DNA of 64,000 nucleotides from Laspinema olomoucense D3b (GCF_025370785.1 NZ_JAMXFA010000020.1:61636-125635); one strand, 5' to 3'; shown: positions 18,415 to 27,611, numbered from the stretch's first letter. Numbers and translations: made by a program. The notes: generated by a model not told the origin, from the letters alone.

Positions 18415-20247
18415 ATGGATAGGGTGAGATTGGGTGGATCTAAATGTCCAGTGTGTGGAACTGAATATGTGCAGGGGGAACAGACACTCTGCCCAACCTG
18501 TGGGTGGGATGTAACGTTGGATCCCCCGTTAATGCCTGGGGAGTTGCCTGACGGGAATTCTCCTGGTGAGGGGACCAAACTATTTTGGGCGCGAAACGTT
18601 TGGGCGCTGGTTCAGGAACGGGACTCAGCGGTTAAACAGTTAGAGTGGAAGTTAGCGGACATTGAAGGACAGTTATCTAAATTTTGGGAACGCTTAGATC
18701 GGGCGGGGAAAGAACGAATCACGACCCAAGAAAAGGTCGATCGCCTATTATTTGAGAGTGAGGAAGTCCGCCAACAGCGCGATCGGCTAGAAGCGGAGAT
18801 TAACCATGAGCGTCAAGAACGCCTAGCGGGGCACAAAGAGTTAGAGACTCGACTCAATGAAGTGTTCTCTCAGTTACCCCTAAGCAATAGCGATCGCCTC
18901 CAAATTTCTCAACCCCTTCATCCTATTCAATCGAGCAGCAGTCCCATGAGAGAACCCCAGGATTTAAAAGAAATGTTGGCCAACCTGCATCAAGAAATAG
19001 CCCGGTTGAAGCCCCCCCAAGAAGCGGAAGCATTTCAGGAACTTCAGGAATTAAAAGAACAGCTAAATCAGTCTAAATCAGAGCAATTACAGCTAACTAA
19101 TCAACTGGCTATTGAACAAAAAAATTCGGCAGTTTTAAAAGAAAAAATTAAAGAACTAAACGCTGAAATAGAAGCTAAAAGTCGCAACGATGGGGCGATG
19201 GAATTTGAATCTGAAATGGTCAATTTATTGATTTCATCCCTAGCCGATCCCTCTGAAGCAGTCCAACGATGGGCTTATGCCTTGCTCAAACGCAGTCATT
19301 TGCCCAAAGCAAAAATGGCCATAGAAGATTATCAACCCTATCGGTTTTTTCGCTGCCTACAAGTCTTAGAACATCAAAAAGCGGTGCGAACTTTAGCGAT
19401 CGACCCCGAGGGGAATTTTTTGGTGAGTGGGAGTAATGATAAAACGGTAAAAATTTGGGAAATCCACAGCGGAAACCTGATTAAAACAGCAATAGGTCAC
19501 ACGGGTTCGGCAATCGCCCTGGCAATTTCCCCCAATGGCGAACTCTTCGCCAGTGGCAGTGGAGACAATACGATCAAACTGTGGGAACTCAAAACTGGTA
19601 AACTCCGCTTTACGTTGCGAGGACATACGGGATGGGTGAATGCCTTGGCATTTCATCCCAAAGGAAATATGCTCGTGAGTGGGGGTGCAGATAAAACAAT
19701 TGCGCTCTGGAATTTGGAGACTCAGGAATTAATCGGGACGTTTTACGGACATACAAGTACCGTACGATCTATCTCGATTAATCCTCAAGGAAATACCCTA
19801 ATTAGTGGGGGAAATGATAATATGATTAAAATTAGAAACTTACTCACGGGAGAATTACTCCATACCCTCACGGAACATACCGGATCTGTCTGTTCCGTTG
19901 CCATTAGTCCCGATGGCAATCTCTTAGCCAGTGGGAGTAATGATACCACCCTGCGCCTCTGGAATGTCGGAACCGGCAAACTTTTGTACACCCTGGCGGA
20001 TCATTCCAGTGGGGTGACTTCTGTTTCCATTTCTCAAAATAATATGATGGCCAGCAGTTCCGATGATGGGACAATTAAAATTTGGAATTTGGAGCAAGCT
20101 CGACCCATTCACACCATTCCTCCCTTGAAAACGACTCACGGAAATGAAGGGTATATGTTATGTAGCGCCATCGGTCCCAACGGAGATAAAATTGTCACGG
20201 GGTTTGATGGCGGTAAGATTAAAATTTGGGGAATTGGTGACCATTAA
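18415..20247 (+). CDS. zinc-ribbon / coiled-coil / WD40-repeat protein
   Basis: 610 residues. The N-terminal zinc ribbon has Cys11, Cys14, Cys26 and Cys29 (CPVC...CPTCGW). A long coiled coil (about 60-265) leads to a helical stretch with SSLADPSEAVQRWAYALL, then seven WD40 repeats (about 315-610) forming a predicted beta-propeller. Such proteins are probable protein-interaction scaffolds; no catalytic motif is visible. The next gene is a shorter paralogue with the same zinc ribbon and propeller, so the pair arose by tandem duplication. The target is unknown. Confidence 0.85.
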   Translation: MDRVRLGGSKCPVCGTEYVQGEQTLCPTCGWDVTLDPPLMPGELPDGNSPGEGTKLFWARNVWALVQERDSAVKQLEWKLADIEGQLSKFWERLDRAGKERITTQEKVDRLLFESEEVRQQRDRLEAEINHERQERLAGHKELETRLNEVFSQLPLSNSDRLQISQPLHPIQSSSSPMREPQDLKEMLANLHQEIARLKPPQEAEAFQELQELKEQLNQSKSEQLQLTNQLAIEQKNSAVLKEKIKELNAEIEAKSRNDGAMEFESEMVNLLISSLADPSEAVQRWAYALLKRSHLPKAKMAIEDYQPYRFFRCLQVLEHQKAVRTLAIDPEGNFLVSGSNDKTVKIWEIHSGNLIKTAIGHTGSAIALAISPNGELFASGSGDNTIKLWELKTGKLRFTLRGHTGWVNALAFHPKGNMLVSGGADKTIALWNLETQELIGTFYGHTSTVRSISINPQGNTLISGGNDNMIKIRNLLTGELLHTLTEHTGSVCSVAISPDGNLLASGSNDTTLRLWNVGTGKLLYTLADHSSGVTSVSISQNNMMASSSDDGTIKIWNLEQARPIHTIPPLKTTHGNEGYMLCSAIGPNGDKIVTGFDGGKIKIWGIGDH

Positions 20248-20312
20248 CCCTTTATTATATCAAGAGTTACTTTGGATTAAATCAGTTGTGTTGCCCGTCT
20301 ATCTAAGCCATT

Positions 20313-21578
20313 ATGTCTAGTTGTCCGATTTGTCAAGTTGAATTTACTAAAGGAGAATGCGATCGCTGTGCAAATTGTGGGTGGGATTTGACCCCCTATC
20401 CTGCATCGGTTACGCCGGATATTCGACCGATTATTTTATTTAAAGAACGGGCAAAAGTAGCTTGGGCGAAACGACTCTGGGCCACCCTGCGATCGCAGCA
20501 GGACGAACTCAGAAGCGCCAGCCATCTAATTAAGCAACTGGAACAAGAAACCCAAGTTCTTCAGTCTCATTTGACCCAGGTTTCCTCTTCCTTTAATCCT
20601 CATGCTTCTCCCGAGTCCCCGGATTTGGCAGCTACTCCCGTCTCCCCAGTGGAAGTGTTAAAAACTCCCGGCATGGAATGTCAAGCCACCCTCACTGGCC
20701 ATTTTCGCCCCGTCAGTGCGATCGCCTTAGATTCCGAGGGTCAACTCCTCGCTAGTGGCAGTTGGGACAAAACCATTAAACTCTGGAACCTCAAAACCGG
20801 CGAAGAAATTCTCACCCTCACCGGCCATTCTTACCCCGTTAATTCCGTCGCCTTGAGTTACAATGGCTGGACTTTAGCCAGTGGCAGTAATGATAAAACC
20901 GTCAAACTTTGGAAAGCCCAAACCGGACAACCTTTATTCACCAAAACCGGACATCAACAATGGGTAAATGCGGTCACCTTCAGTCCCGATGGCACCCTTC
21001 TCGCCAGTGGCAGTCTCGACCAAACCATTCGCCTCTGGAATGCCATCACGGCACAAGAATTGGTCACCTTAACTGGACATTTAGCTGCTGTAACTTCCCT
21101 GGCAATTAGTCCAAATAATCGCCTTTTAGCCAGTGGCAGTTTAGATAAAACCATTAAACTCTGGAATTTAGAAACATCAGAAGAATTTCCCCCCTTATTG
21201 GGACATTCTGATGCAGTGACTTCCGTGGGGATATTTCCGGATAATTTAACCTTAGCCAGTGGCAGTTTAGATAAAACCATTAAACTCTGGGATATGAAAA
21301 CGGCAACAGAGATTTGCACCTTAACTGGACATGGCGATCGCATTAATAGTCTTGCCATCAGTCCCGCCGGAAAAATGCTAGTTTCTGCCAGTGCAGACCA
21401 CACCGTGAAACTCTGGGACCTCAGAAGCAGACAGGAAATTCAAACCTTAACGGGACATTCTGATAGTGTTAATGCTGTAGCCATGACTGCCGATGGTAAA
21501 ATGCTCGTTAGTGGTAGCAGTGATAAAACCATAAAAATCTGGAAAATGCCAGATTCTGGAAGTGAAGAAGGCAAGTGA
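20313..21578 (+). CDS. zinc-ribbon / WD40-repeat protein (tandem paralogue)
   Basis: 421 residues. The zinc ribbon (Cys4, Cys7, Cys19, Cys22, with an additional Cys16) has the same 12-residue inter-pair spacing as the preceding gene. A short helical linker (about 40-90) is followed by seven canonical WD40 repeats, several ending in DKTIKLWN. The gap to the previous gene is 65 bases, so co-transcription is likely. Compared with the upstream paralogue, the long coiled coil is missing. It acts probably as a scaffold; partners unknown. Confidence 0.85.
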   Translation: MSSCPICQVEFTKGECDRCANCGWDLTPYPASVTPDIRPIILFKERAKVAWAKRLWATLRSQQDELRSASHLIKQLEQETQVLQSHLTQVSSSFNPHASPESPDLAATPVSPVEVLKTPGMECQATLTGHFRPVSAIALDSEGQLLASGSWDKTIKLWNLKTGEEILTLTGHSYPVNSVALSYNGWTLASGSNDKTVKLWKAQTGQPLFTKTGHQQWVNAVTFSPDGTLLASGSLDQTIRLWNAITAQELVTLTGHLAAVTSLAISPNNRLLASGSLDKTIKLWNLETSEEFPPLLGHSDAVTSVGIFPDNLTLASGSLDKTIKLWDMKTATEICTLTGHGDRINSLAISPAGKMLVSASADHTVKLWDLRSRQEIQTLTGHSDSVNAVAMTADGKMLVSGSSDKTIKIWKMPDSGSEEGK

Positions 21579-21615
21579 TTGTCAAACTCGCCTTCTGGTT
21601 CCCTTGCGGTAGGTT

Positions 21616-21689
21616 AAGAAACCGGGTTTCTTTCATAAATTTAGGCCAAGGTACAAAAGTTATTTCAGAAACCCGGTTTCTGGTTCCCT
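21616..21689 (+). repeat. AAACCGGGTTT...AAACCCGGTTT hairpin element, copy B
   Basis: The ends AAGAAACCGGGTTTCTTT and CAGAAACCCGGTTTCTGG enclose an interior with AAATTTAGGCCAA. The reverse complement of 30675-30750 aligns over its length, including that interior motif. It lies between convergent genes. Confidence 0.7.
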
Positions 21690-21701
21690 GTTTTAGGCCA
21701 A

Positions 21702-23507
21702 TTATTTTAACTTAAATTCATCAAATTTAACAGCCGGTACCCTAGGGTTTCGCGCATCAAAACGGTAACTGCTGACCATCCCTGTACTCGTCTCGAAAAT
21801 ACTAAACGCCGATATTTCATTGCTGGCAAGATAGGGTAACGGTTGACCGTTGTCATCTAGGAGGGGGACAAGAGTGGGAACAACCGGATCTAAGCCATTG
21901 GGATCGCCGGTGGCGATATATGTTTCTTGATAATTCTCCGGCACTTCTCGGGGATTATTCTCATCATGTGCCCCGTAACTGTTCCCCACATTAGAGGCTT
22001 CCAAAAAGTGCATTCCACTGGGACTAATAAAGCGATTCCACAGGTGAGAATGTCCGTAAAAGACTAACTGAACTCCCGCTGATTCAAGTAAGGGTACGAC
22101 ATCGCGAATAATATAATCTTGGTCTTGAGGATATTCATAACGCACTGTGATCCGCCCAATCCCATCGGATTCTAAGCGTTGCACGGGGTCGGTATAAGGC
22201 GGAACGACATTTCCCCCGAGGGAATGGGGGGGATGATGAAACATGACAATTTTATATTTAGCTTGGTTAAACTCGGAACTGGCTAACTCTTGTTCCAGCC
22301 ATTGATATTGCGGACTTCCCGGAGTAATGGGTTCAAAAATATGTTGTCCATATCCCCATTTTTCCGGTTGAGTTAAATGATCTGCCCGTTCTAGATATCG
22401 GCCTTTAGCTTTGGGGCCGAGATTGGGAGTGCGCCAAATATTGGTAATATATAGAACAACTAATCGCACATCGCCGAAGGTGACGGCGTAATAATTTTTG
22501 CCCTCAGCATTGGGGAGGGTAAAGATTTCATTAAAGGTTGTGGTATTAAAGGAGTTGTCAATTAACCAGCGATCGCGCAATACCGGAGACTGTTCAGGAT
22601 TGATTTCTGCAACCTTTTCCTCGTAAAGGCGATGGGCAATCTCCCGGGGAAAGGCATCGATAAACTGGTCCTCTAAGTCTTTTTCTGTCGAAACACGGCC
22701 CATGACTTCATGATTGCCGATGGTGGGAAATAGGGGGGCGTGTTGAATAATTTGACCCCCAGTATAAACGTGATCTCCCGACTCGGATTTAAAGTTATAC
22801 TGAGCGCGACCTTGTAGCACGGGAAAGAAGGCATTTCCGCGATTGTCATCAAACCATTCCGAAGCGCGATCGGCAACATTGATTAAATCACCGGCATGAA
22901 ACACTGCATCAACTCGCCCGACGGTTTCGACGACTTTCTGTAAATTAGCCGCAGTCATCGGCTTTAACTGATAATCGGAAGTGAGTAAAATTTTCAAATC
23001 GCTACCGGGTTCGGGGTTGGCTGCCAGGGTGAAGCGATCGCTTTTGATTTCCACCTGGTCCTCCCGCACACTGGTCACCTGATAAGGGACCCGCCCCCCT
23101 GGGGTTAATCCGGTAATCTCCGCTTCATGGCGCCAAATCTCTCGGACTGTGGGTTTGGGATACACTGATCCGTCTTCGCTTTGACTCCCGAAATGCGATC
23201 GCTGGTCCTCCTGAGTCCGACTTAGTTTCGTCGTAGTCGCCGCCACTACGTTCTCCCCATTTTCCCCATATTCCACCCGATGCTGAATCCCAGCAAAATC
23301 CGTAAACCATACCACCCGCACAGAATTGGACGTGGGAACTTGCAAAAACGGATCCGTTAAAAGTTGCGGGGGAAATACCATGAGACTCAACCCAGGTGAT
23401 AGGAAAATAAGACAGAGGGAATAGAAAAAGAGCAGAATCAATAACCAGAGTCTGCGCGGTGTATTGAATGCCGATTGTAACGCTTCGGGTAGGGGAGTCA
23501 GGATCAT
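21702..23507 (-). CDS. membrane-anchored purple-acid-phosphatase-like metallophosphoesterase
   Basis: 601 residues with an N-terminal hydrophobic segment (about 20-45: signal anchor or uncleaved signal peptide), so the catalytic part is probably extracytoplasmic. An Ig-like purple acid phosphatase N-domain (about 50-165) precedes the calcineurin-like core. Metal-binding blocks appear in order: LLTSDYQL, VFHAGDLIN, GNHEVMG, FHHPPHS and GHSHLWNR. A role in phosphate scavenging from organic phosphate is likely for the family; the substrate is not predictable. It is convergent with the WD40 genes and divergent from the sucrose-phosphate phosphatase gene. Confidence 0.85.
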   Translation of the reverse strand: MILTPLPEALQSAFNTPRRLWLLILLFFYSLCLIFLSPGLSLMVFPPQLLTDPFLQVPTSNSVRVVWFTDFAGIQHRVEYGENGENVVAATTTKLSRTQEDQRSHFGSQSEDGSVYPKPTVREIWRHEAEITGLTPGGRVPYQVTSVREDQVEIKSDRFTLAANPEPGSDLKILLTSDYQLKPMTAANLQKVVETVGRVDAVFHAGDLINVADRASEWFDDNRGNAFFPVLQGRAQYNFKSESGDHVYTGGQIIQHAPLFPTIGNHEVMGRVSTEKDLEDQFIDAFPREIAHRLYEEKVAEINPEQSPVLRDRWLIDNSFNTTTFNEIFTLPNAEGKNYYAVTFGDVRLVVLYITNIWRTPNLGPKAKGRYLERADHLTQPEKWGYGQHIFEPITPGSPQYQWLEQELASSEFNQAKYKIVMFHHPPHSLGGNVVPPYTDPVQRLESDGIGRITVRYEYPQDQDYIIRDVVPLLESAGVQLVFYGHSHLWNRFISPSGMHFLEASNVGNSYGAHDENNPREVPENYQETYIATGDPNGLDPVVPTLVPLLDDNGQPLPYLASNEISAFSIFETSTGMVSSYRFDARNPRVPAVKFDEFKLK

Positions 23508-23751
23508 AGGGGTTCGCAGAGGCTACAAGAATCTTTAGCCATAGTAACAGGCAGTTTAACTGATCACCCGAAGACCAATAACCGCGAGATCGTCCCCACA
23601 GTTGTCTCCATCGGACTGAGATCAGGTTTCTGACAACCTCAAACTCTCCCTTTTTCCGGGAATGAAAACCAAAATTCTACCCCCTGGACTTTGACAAGGT
23701 GCGATCGCCACGAAACAATAAACCACTAAATACCATAAACCAGAGGAAAAC

Positions 23752-24498
23752 ATGAGTCAGTTTTTATTCATAACCGATTTAGATCATACTTATGTCGGTG
23801 ACGATGCCGCCTTGGCAATGCTTCAGGAAGCACTGAGTCAGCATCGCCAAACCTACGGAACGAAAATTGTCTATTGCACCGGGCGATCGCCAGCACTTTA
23901 CCAGGAACTCCAACAAGAAAAGCAACTCATCCAACCCGATGCTTTAATCACCTCCGTTGGCACCGAAATCTATACGGATGGCATCGAAGGGTATGATCCC
24001 GAATGGGCGGATATTCTCTCTCACGGGTGGGACCGCGATCGCATCCGGGAGACTGCTGGTCATTTTTCTGACTTAGTGTCCCAACCGGACTCAGAACAGC
24101 GCCCTTTTAAAGTCAGTTATTTCCTTTCCGAGGATGTCGCCTCTGATTTACTCCCCCGGTTAGAATCTGCCTTAAAAGACCGTTCATTAGAGGTGCGTTT
24201 GATTTACAGTGGTGGCAAAGACCTGGATATTTTACCCATCAAGGGGAATAAAGGGTTAGCCATGCAGTTTATCCGCAACCGCTACGGCATCGAACCCAAA
24301 CGAACCGTTGCCTGTGGGGATTCGGGGAATGATATCGCCCTGTTTGAAGTTGGGGAAGAACGGGGGATCATCGTGGGGAATGCCCGCCCTGAATTACGCA
24401 CCTGGTATGAAGAACATCCCCACGAGAGTCTTTATTTTGCCCAGGCATCCTGTGCCGGTGGTATATTGGAAGGCTTAAAACATTTTGAGTTTTTGTAA
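23752..24498 (+). CDS. spp: sucrose-phosphate phosphatase
   Basis: Hydrolyses sucrose-6F-phosphate to sucrose, the last step of sucrose synthesis. The 248-residue HAD protein has the catalytic motif ITDLDHT (nucleophile Asp9, acid/base Asp11), TGR in motif II, the lysine of KGNKG and GDSGNDIALFE as motif IV. These, together with LITSVGTEIY and the C-terminal ASCAGGILEGL, match cyanobacterial SPP closely. AGAGGA (23739-23744) is the ribosome site. No sucrose-phosphate synthase gene is in the window. Sucrose is a compatible solute in cyanobacteria. Confidence 0.9.
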   Translation: MSQFLFITDLDHTYVGDDAALAMLQEALSQHRQTYGTKIVYCTGRSPALYQELQQEKQLIQPDALITSVGTEIYTDGIEGYDPEWADILSHGWDRDRIRETAGHFSDLVSQPDSEQRPFKVSYFLSEDVASDLLPRLESALKDRSLEVRLIYSGGKDLDILPIKGNKGLAMQFIRNRYGIEPKRTVACGDSGNDIALFEVGEERGIIVGNARPELRTWYEEHPHESLYFAQASCAGGILEGLKHFEFL

Positions 24499-24507
24499 CC
24501 TCAAGGG

Positions 24508-24551
24508 TTGAGGGTGGAGGAGCGATCGCCCTTTAAGCCCTCCACCCTCAA
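24508..24551 (+). repeat. 13-bp-stem inverted repeat between spp and ruvA
   Basis: TTGAGGGTGGAGG (24508-24520) and CCTCCACCCTCAA (24539-24551) form a perfect stem. The loop contains a HIP1-like GCGATCGC. No U-tract follows, so termination is uncertain. Confidence 0.6.
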
Positions 24552-24601
24552 CTAGGACCCTGGAATCAGACCGTAACCGCATCAGAAGGATATCTAATTG
24601 C

Positions 24602-25231
24602 ATGATCGGCTATCTCAAAGGCACCGTGGCAGGGGTTCAAAAAAATACCGGAAATCGGGTTTTCCTAACTTTAGAGGTGAAGGGGGTGGGGTATGACTTG
24701 CAAATTAGCCCCCGGACGATCCGACAGTTACCGGCAATCGGGGAAACCTTGCAGATGTTTACCCATCTCCAGGTGCGGGAGGACCAGATGGTGCTGTATG
24801 GGTTTGGGTCTCATGCGGAACGGGAATTGTTTCGACAATTAATCGCCGTGAGTGGGATCGGGACCCAGTTGGCGATCGCCCTGTTGGATACCCTGGACTT
24901 GAACGAATTGGTCCAGGCGATCGTTACCAGTAATACCGCCATCCTCGCCAAAGCCCCAGGGGTTGGGAAAAAAACAGCGGAAAGGATTGCCCTAGAACTG
25001 AGGACTAAACTAGCGGAATGGCGGAAGCAATCTGGGGTGAGTGCAAGCCCAGCAATGGGAATTAAACCGGCATTGCAAGAGGATGTAGAGATGACCTTAC
25101 TGGCGATCGGATATACCAGTACCGAAGTCATGGAATCTTTATCAGCGATCGCCCAAAGCGGTCAATTATCCAACGAGGACCCGGTAGAAGACTGGATCCG
25201 AAAGGCGATCGCCTGGTTAGCCTCCCAATAA
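24602..25231 (+). CDS. ruvA: Holliday junction branch migration protein RuvA
   Basis: DNA-binding subunit that loads the RuvB motor on Holliday junctions. 209 residues: OB-fold N-domain (MIGYLKGTVAGV...), helix-hairpin-helix pair (LIAVSGIGTQLAIALL and KAPGVGKKTAERIALEL), and a C-terminal helical domain (about 155-209) that contacts RuvB. The acidic pin region lies near residues 55-60. The gene ends immediately before a C-rich satellite and the rpsO gene. Confidence 0.95.
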   Translation: MIGYLKGTVAGVQKNTGNRVFLTLEVKGVGYDLQISPRTIRQLPAIGETLQMFTHLQVREDQMVLYGFGSHAERELFRQLIAVSGIGTQLAIALLDTLDLNELVQAIVTSNTAILAKAPGVGKKTAERIALELRTKLAEWRKQSGVSASPAMGIKPALQEDVEMTLLAIGYTSTEVMESLSAIAQSGQLSNEDPVEDWIRKAIAWLASQ

Positions 25232-25408
25232 CTCCCCTATCCTCCCCATCCTCCCCATCCTCCCCATCCTCCCCATCCTCCCCATCCTCCCCATCCTCCC
25301 CATCCTCCCCATCCTCCCCATCTCCCCCATCCTCCCCATCTCCCCCATCTCCCCCATCTCCCCCATCTCCCCCATCTCCCCCATCTTCCCCATCTTCCCC
25401 ATCTCCCC
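25232..25408 (+). repeat. 9-bp satellite (CCCCATCCT / CCCCCATCT), about 19 copies
   Basis: It starts right after the ruvA stop codon and ends about 55 bases before rpsO. Units are mainly CCCCATCCT, changing to CCCCCATCT in the distal half, so the array has two sequence subtypes. Strong strand asymmetry (almost all pyrimidine on the + strand). Open frames through it (Gly-Glu-Met, Gly-Arg-Met repeats on the minus strand) are artefacts of the repeat. Confidence 0.9.
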
Positions 25409-25462
25409 AACTCATGTTAAGATTGTGAATTGCCGCGTTTATAGTAGTAAAGCCAAAAAGCA

Positions 25463-25732
25463 ATGACCCTGACGCAAGAGCGCAAACACGAACTCATCAA
25501 CGAATATCAAATCCATGAGACCGACACCGGATCGGCAGATGTGCAAGTTGCCATGTTAACCACTCGGATTAACCAACTCAGCGCACACCTGAAAATCAAC
25601 AAAAAAGACCACTCCTCCAGAAGAGGATTGTTGAAAATGATTGGTCAGCGCAAGCGGTTACTGGCCTATATTTTGAAACAAGACCAAGCCCGCTATCGCG
25701 CTTTAATTACCCGCCTCGGGATTCGGGGTTAG
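25463..25732 (+). CDS. rpsO: 30S ribosomal protein S15 (uS15)
   Basis: 89 residues, the normal length. The N-terminal [20 protein letters not shown], the core [12 protein letters not shown] and [20 protein letters not shown] are diagnostic. It binds the 16S rRNA central domain early in 30S assembly. The PAM68 gene starts only 18 bases after the stop, so the two are very probably co-transcribed. Confidence 0.97.
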   Translation: MTLTQERKHELINEYQIHETDTGSADVQVAMLTTRINQLSAHLKINKKDHSSRRGLLKMIGQRKRLLAYILKQDQARYRALITRLGIRG

Positions 25733-25749
25733 ACCTAACACAAAAGCCA

Positions 25750-26217
25750 ATGTCACAGGAACCCCAAAGAAATCGGTTACCGTTTGAGCCTAAACGGAAA
25801 AAACCGGCCAAAAACAACTCAACCTCCAAGGCGTCCGAAACTCCAGAATCTGGAAAACCTAAAGATACCGCTCGTCGTCCGATATCCAAAGAAGACCGGG
25901 CCATTCCCGAAGTGGTCAGCCAACGTATGGTGAGTCGGATGGCAATCTTGTGCGGGGTTCCGACTGCTTTGGGGATGTTTACATTTATCGCCAGCTATTT
26001 TGTGATCAGTGGGGACTTGTTCCCCTTGCCTAATTTCGCCGTTGTCTTAGTGAGCATGGGCTGCTTTGGTCTCGGCGTAATCGGGCTAACCTACGGCGTC
26101 CTTTCGGCATCTTGGGATGAAGAGATTCCCGGATCCCTGTTAGGGTGGCAGGAGTTTACCACCAATTTTGGCCGGATGAATGCGGCGAGGCGAGAGGCGA
26201 AGCAAAAAAGCCAGTAG
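25750..26217 (+). CDS. PAM68 family photosystem II assembly factor (DUF3464)
   Basis: 155 residues: a basic, Pro/Lys-rich N-terminal tail (about 1-50), then two transmembrane helices (about 65-90 and 98-120) and a charged C-terminus. This layout and GWQEFTTNFGRMNAAR fit PAM68 (sll0933 in Synechocystis), which is reported to bind ribosomes and assist chlorophyll insertion into CP47. Linkage to uS15 in one transcript supports a co-translational role. The function is by family; the operon is inferred from the 18-base gap. Confidence 0.87.
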   Translation: MSQEPQRNRLPFEPKRKKPAKNNSTSKASETPESGKPKDTARRPISKEDRAIPEVVSQRMVSRMAILCGVPTALGMFTFIASYFVISGDLFPLPNFAVVLVSMGCFGLGVIGLTYGVLSASWDEEIPGSLLGWQEFTTNFGRMNAARREAKQKSQ

Positions 26218-26218
26218 T

Positions 26219-26281
26219 CATTTGTCATGGGTCATTGGTCCTTTGTCGTCTTTAGGGAGAACCAAGGACAAATGACAAATG
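26219..26281 (+). repeat. CATTTGTCAT / GACAAATG imperfect inverted repeat
   Basis: CATTTGTCAT with GTCCTTTGTC on the left faces GGACAAATGACAAATG (26266-26281) on the right. It resembles intergenic repeats common in filamentous cyanobacteria and may act as the terminator of rpsO-PAM68. Confidence 0.5.
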
Positions 26282-26314
26282 CCCCATTTTTCCATTTTTA
26301 GGATTCGCGGGCGA

Positions 26315-26392
26315 TCGGCGATCGGCTGCTCTTTAGCGAAGTGCTGAACATTGCTAGAAAGAAGCCATCAATGAGGAATAGCCGATCGCCGA
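26315..26392 (+). promoter_or_regulatory. 13-bp inverted repeat upstream of DAHP synthase
   Basis: TCGGCGATCGGCT (26315-26327) and AGCCGATCGCCGA (26380-26392) form perfect arms 52 bases apart, 51 bases before the start codon. It may be a regulatory site or merely a HIP1-related palindrome. Confidence 0.3.
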
Positions 26393-26443
26393 CGAGAGCA
26401 GTTAAAGAGTCTGTACAAAAGCAAATAAGCCCCGTAACATACC

Positions 26444-27508
26444 ATGATCATTGTAATGAAGGTCGGCACACCCGAAGCCGAAATTGACCGACTCAGTGCA
26501 GAATTGACCGACAATTGGGGTCTGACCCCCGAGAAAATTGTCGGGCGCTATAAAGTCGTGATTGGACTCGTGGGGGATACGGCAGATTTGGATCTGCAAC
26601 AACTCCAGGAAATGAGTCCGGCGATCGAACAAGTCCTGCGAGTAGAACAGCCCTTTAAGCGCGTGAGTCGGGAATTCCGCCACGGCGAAGCCTCAGAAGT
26701 TGTGGTGAATACCCCTAATGGACCTGTTCCCTTTGGTGAAACCCACCCGATCGTGGTCGTGGCAGGACCCTGTTCTGTGGAAAACGAGGACATGATTGTT
26801 GAGACGGCCCGACGAGTCAAAGCGGCTGGGGCCAAGTTTTTGAGAGGCGGCGCATTCAAACCCCGCACCTCGCCTTATGCGTTCCAAGGACATGGCGAAA
26901 GTGCGTTAGAATTACTCGCCACAGCGCGGGAAGTGACTGGGTTGGGAATTATTACCGAGCTGATGGATGCGTCAGATTTGGAGATGTTAGGCGAAGTCGC
27001 CGATATCATCCAAATTGGGGCGCGGAATATGCATAATTTTTCCCTGTTAAAGAAAGTGGGCGCTCAGGATAAGCCGGTGTTACTCAAACGGGGAATGTCG
27101 GCCACCATTGAAGAGTGGTTGATGGCAGCCGAGTATATTTTAGCCGCAGGCAATACTCAGGTGATTTTGTGCGAACGGGGAATCCGGACTTTTGACCGGC
27201 AGTACACGCGCAATACTTTGGATTTATCGGTGATTCCGGTCCTGCGGAAGCTAACACACCTACCGATCATGATTGATCCCAGTCATGGAACGGGGTGGTC
27301 GGATCAGGTTCCGTCTATGGCGCGGGCGGCGATCGCGGCAGGCACTGATTCTCTGATGATTGAAGTCCACCCGACGCCGAATAAAGCCCTCTCTGACGGA
27401 CCCCAATCCCTCACCCCCGATCGCTTCGATCGCCTGATGGGAGAAGAGTTAGCCGTGATTGGCAAAGCGGTCGGTCGCTGGACTGTACCCGCTGCCGTCT
27501 TAGCGTAA
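26444..27508 (+). CDS. aroF: 3-deoxy-7-phosphoheptulonate (DAHP) synthase
   Basis: First step of the shikimate pathway: phosphoenolpyruvate plus erythrose-4-phosphate. 354 residues with an N-terminal ferredoxin-like/ACT-type regulatory segment (about 1-70), as in type I-beta enzymes, then the TIM barrel. Visible active-site blocks: VVAGPCSVEN, LRGGAFKPRTSPYAFQG, LLKRGMSAT, ILCERGIRTF, DPSHGTGW and EVHPTP. The Cys in the GPCS block and the His of DPSHGTG are metal ligands in this family. ATG 26444 gives MIIVMKVGTPEAEI; ATG 26456 is a possible alternative. Monocistronic by position. Confidence 0.94.
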   Translation: MIIVMKVGTPEAEIDRLSAELTDNWGLTPEKIVGRYKVVIGLVGDTADLDLQQLQEMSPAIEQVLRVEQPFKRVSREFRHGEASEVVVNTPNGPVPFGETHPIVVVAGPCSVENEDMIVETARRVKAAGAKFLRGGAFKPRTSPYAFQGHGESALELLATAREVTGLGIITELMDASDLEMLGEVADIIQIGARNMHNFSLLKKVGAQDKPVLLKRGMSATIEEWLMAAEYILAAGNTQVILCERGIRTFDRQYTRNTLDLSVIPVLRKLTHLPIMIDPSHGTGWSDQVPSMARAAIAAGTDSLMIEVHPTPNKALSDGPQSLTPDRFDRLMGEELAVIGKAVGRWTVPAAVLA

Positions 27509-27538
27509 AAGGCTATTCGCTCTCTCAAAACAGGCTGA

Positions 27539-27570
27539 AAGTAGGGGTAGTATATTGACTGCCCCTACTT
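27539..27570. terminator. bidirectional hairpin between convergent genes
   Basis: AAGTAGGGGTAG pairs with CTGCCCCTACTT (12 bp, one G-U) around the loop TATATTGA. It lies between the stops of the DAHP synthase and PilB-like genes. Confidence 0.6.
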
Positions 27571-27611
27571 CCGATCCGGTGATCTCCTAAAATTTTTTAT
27601 CTAAGTCCTAC

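Noticed and set aside
25217..25463. Minus-strand Gly-Met-Glu/Gly-Asp repeat proteins
   Set aside because: They are translations of the 9-bp satellite and overlap the ruvA end and the rpsO leader.
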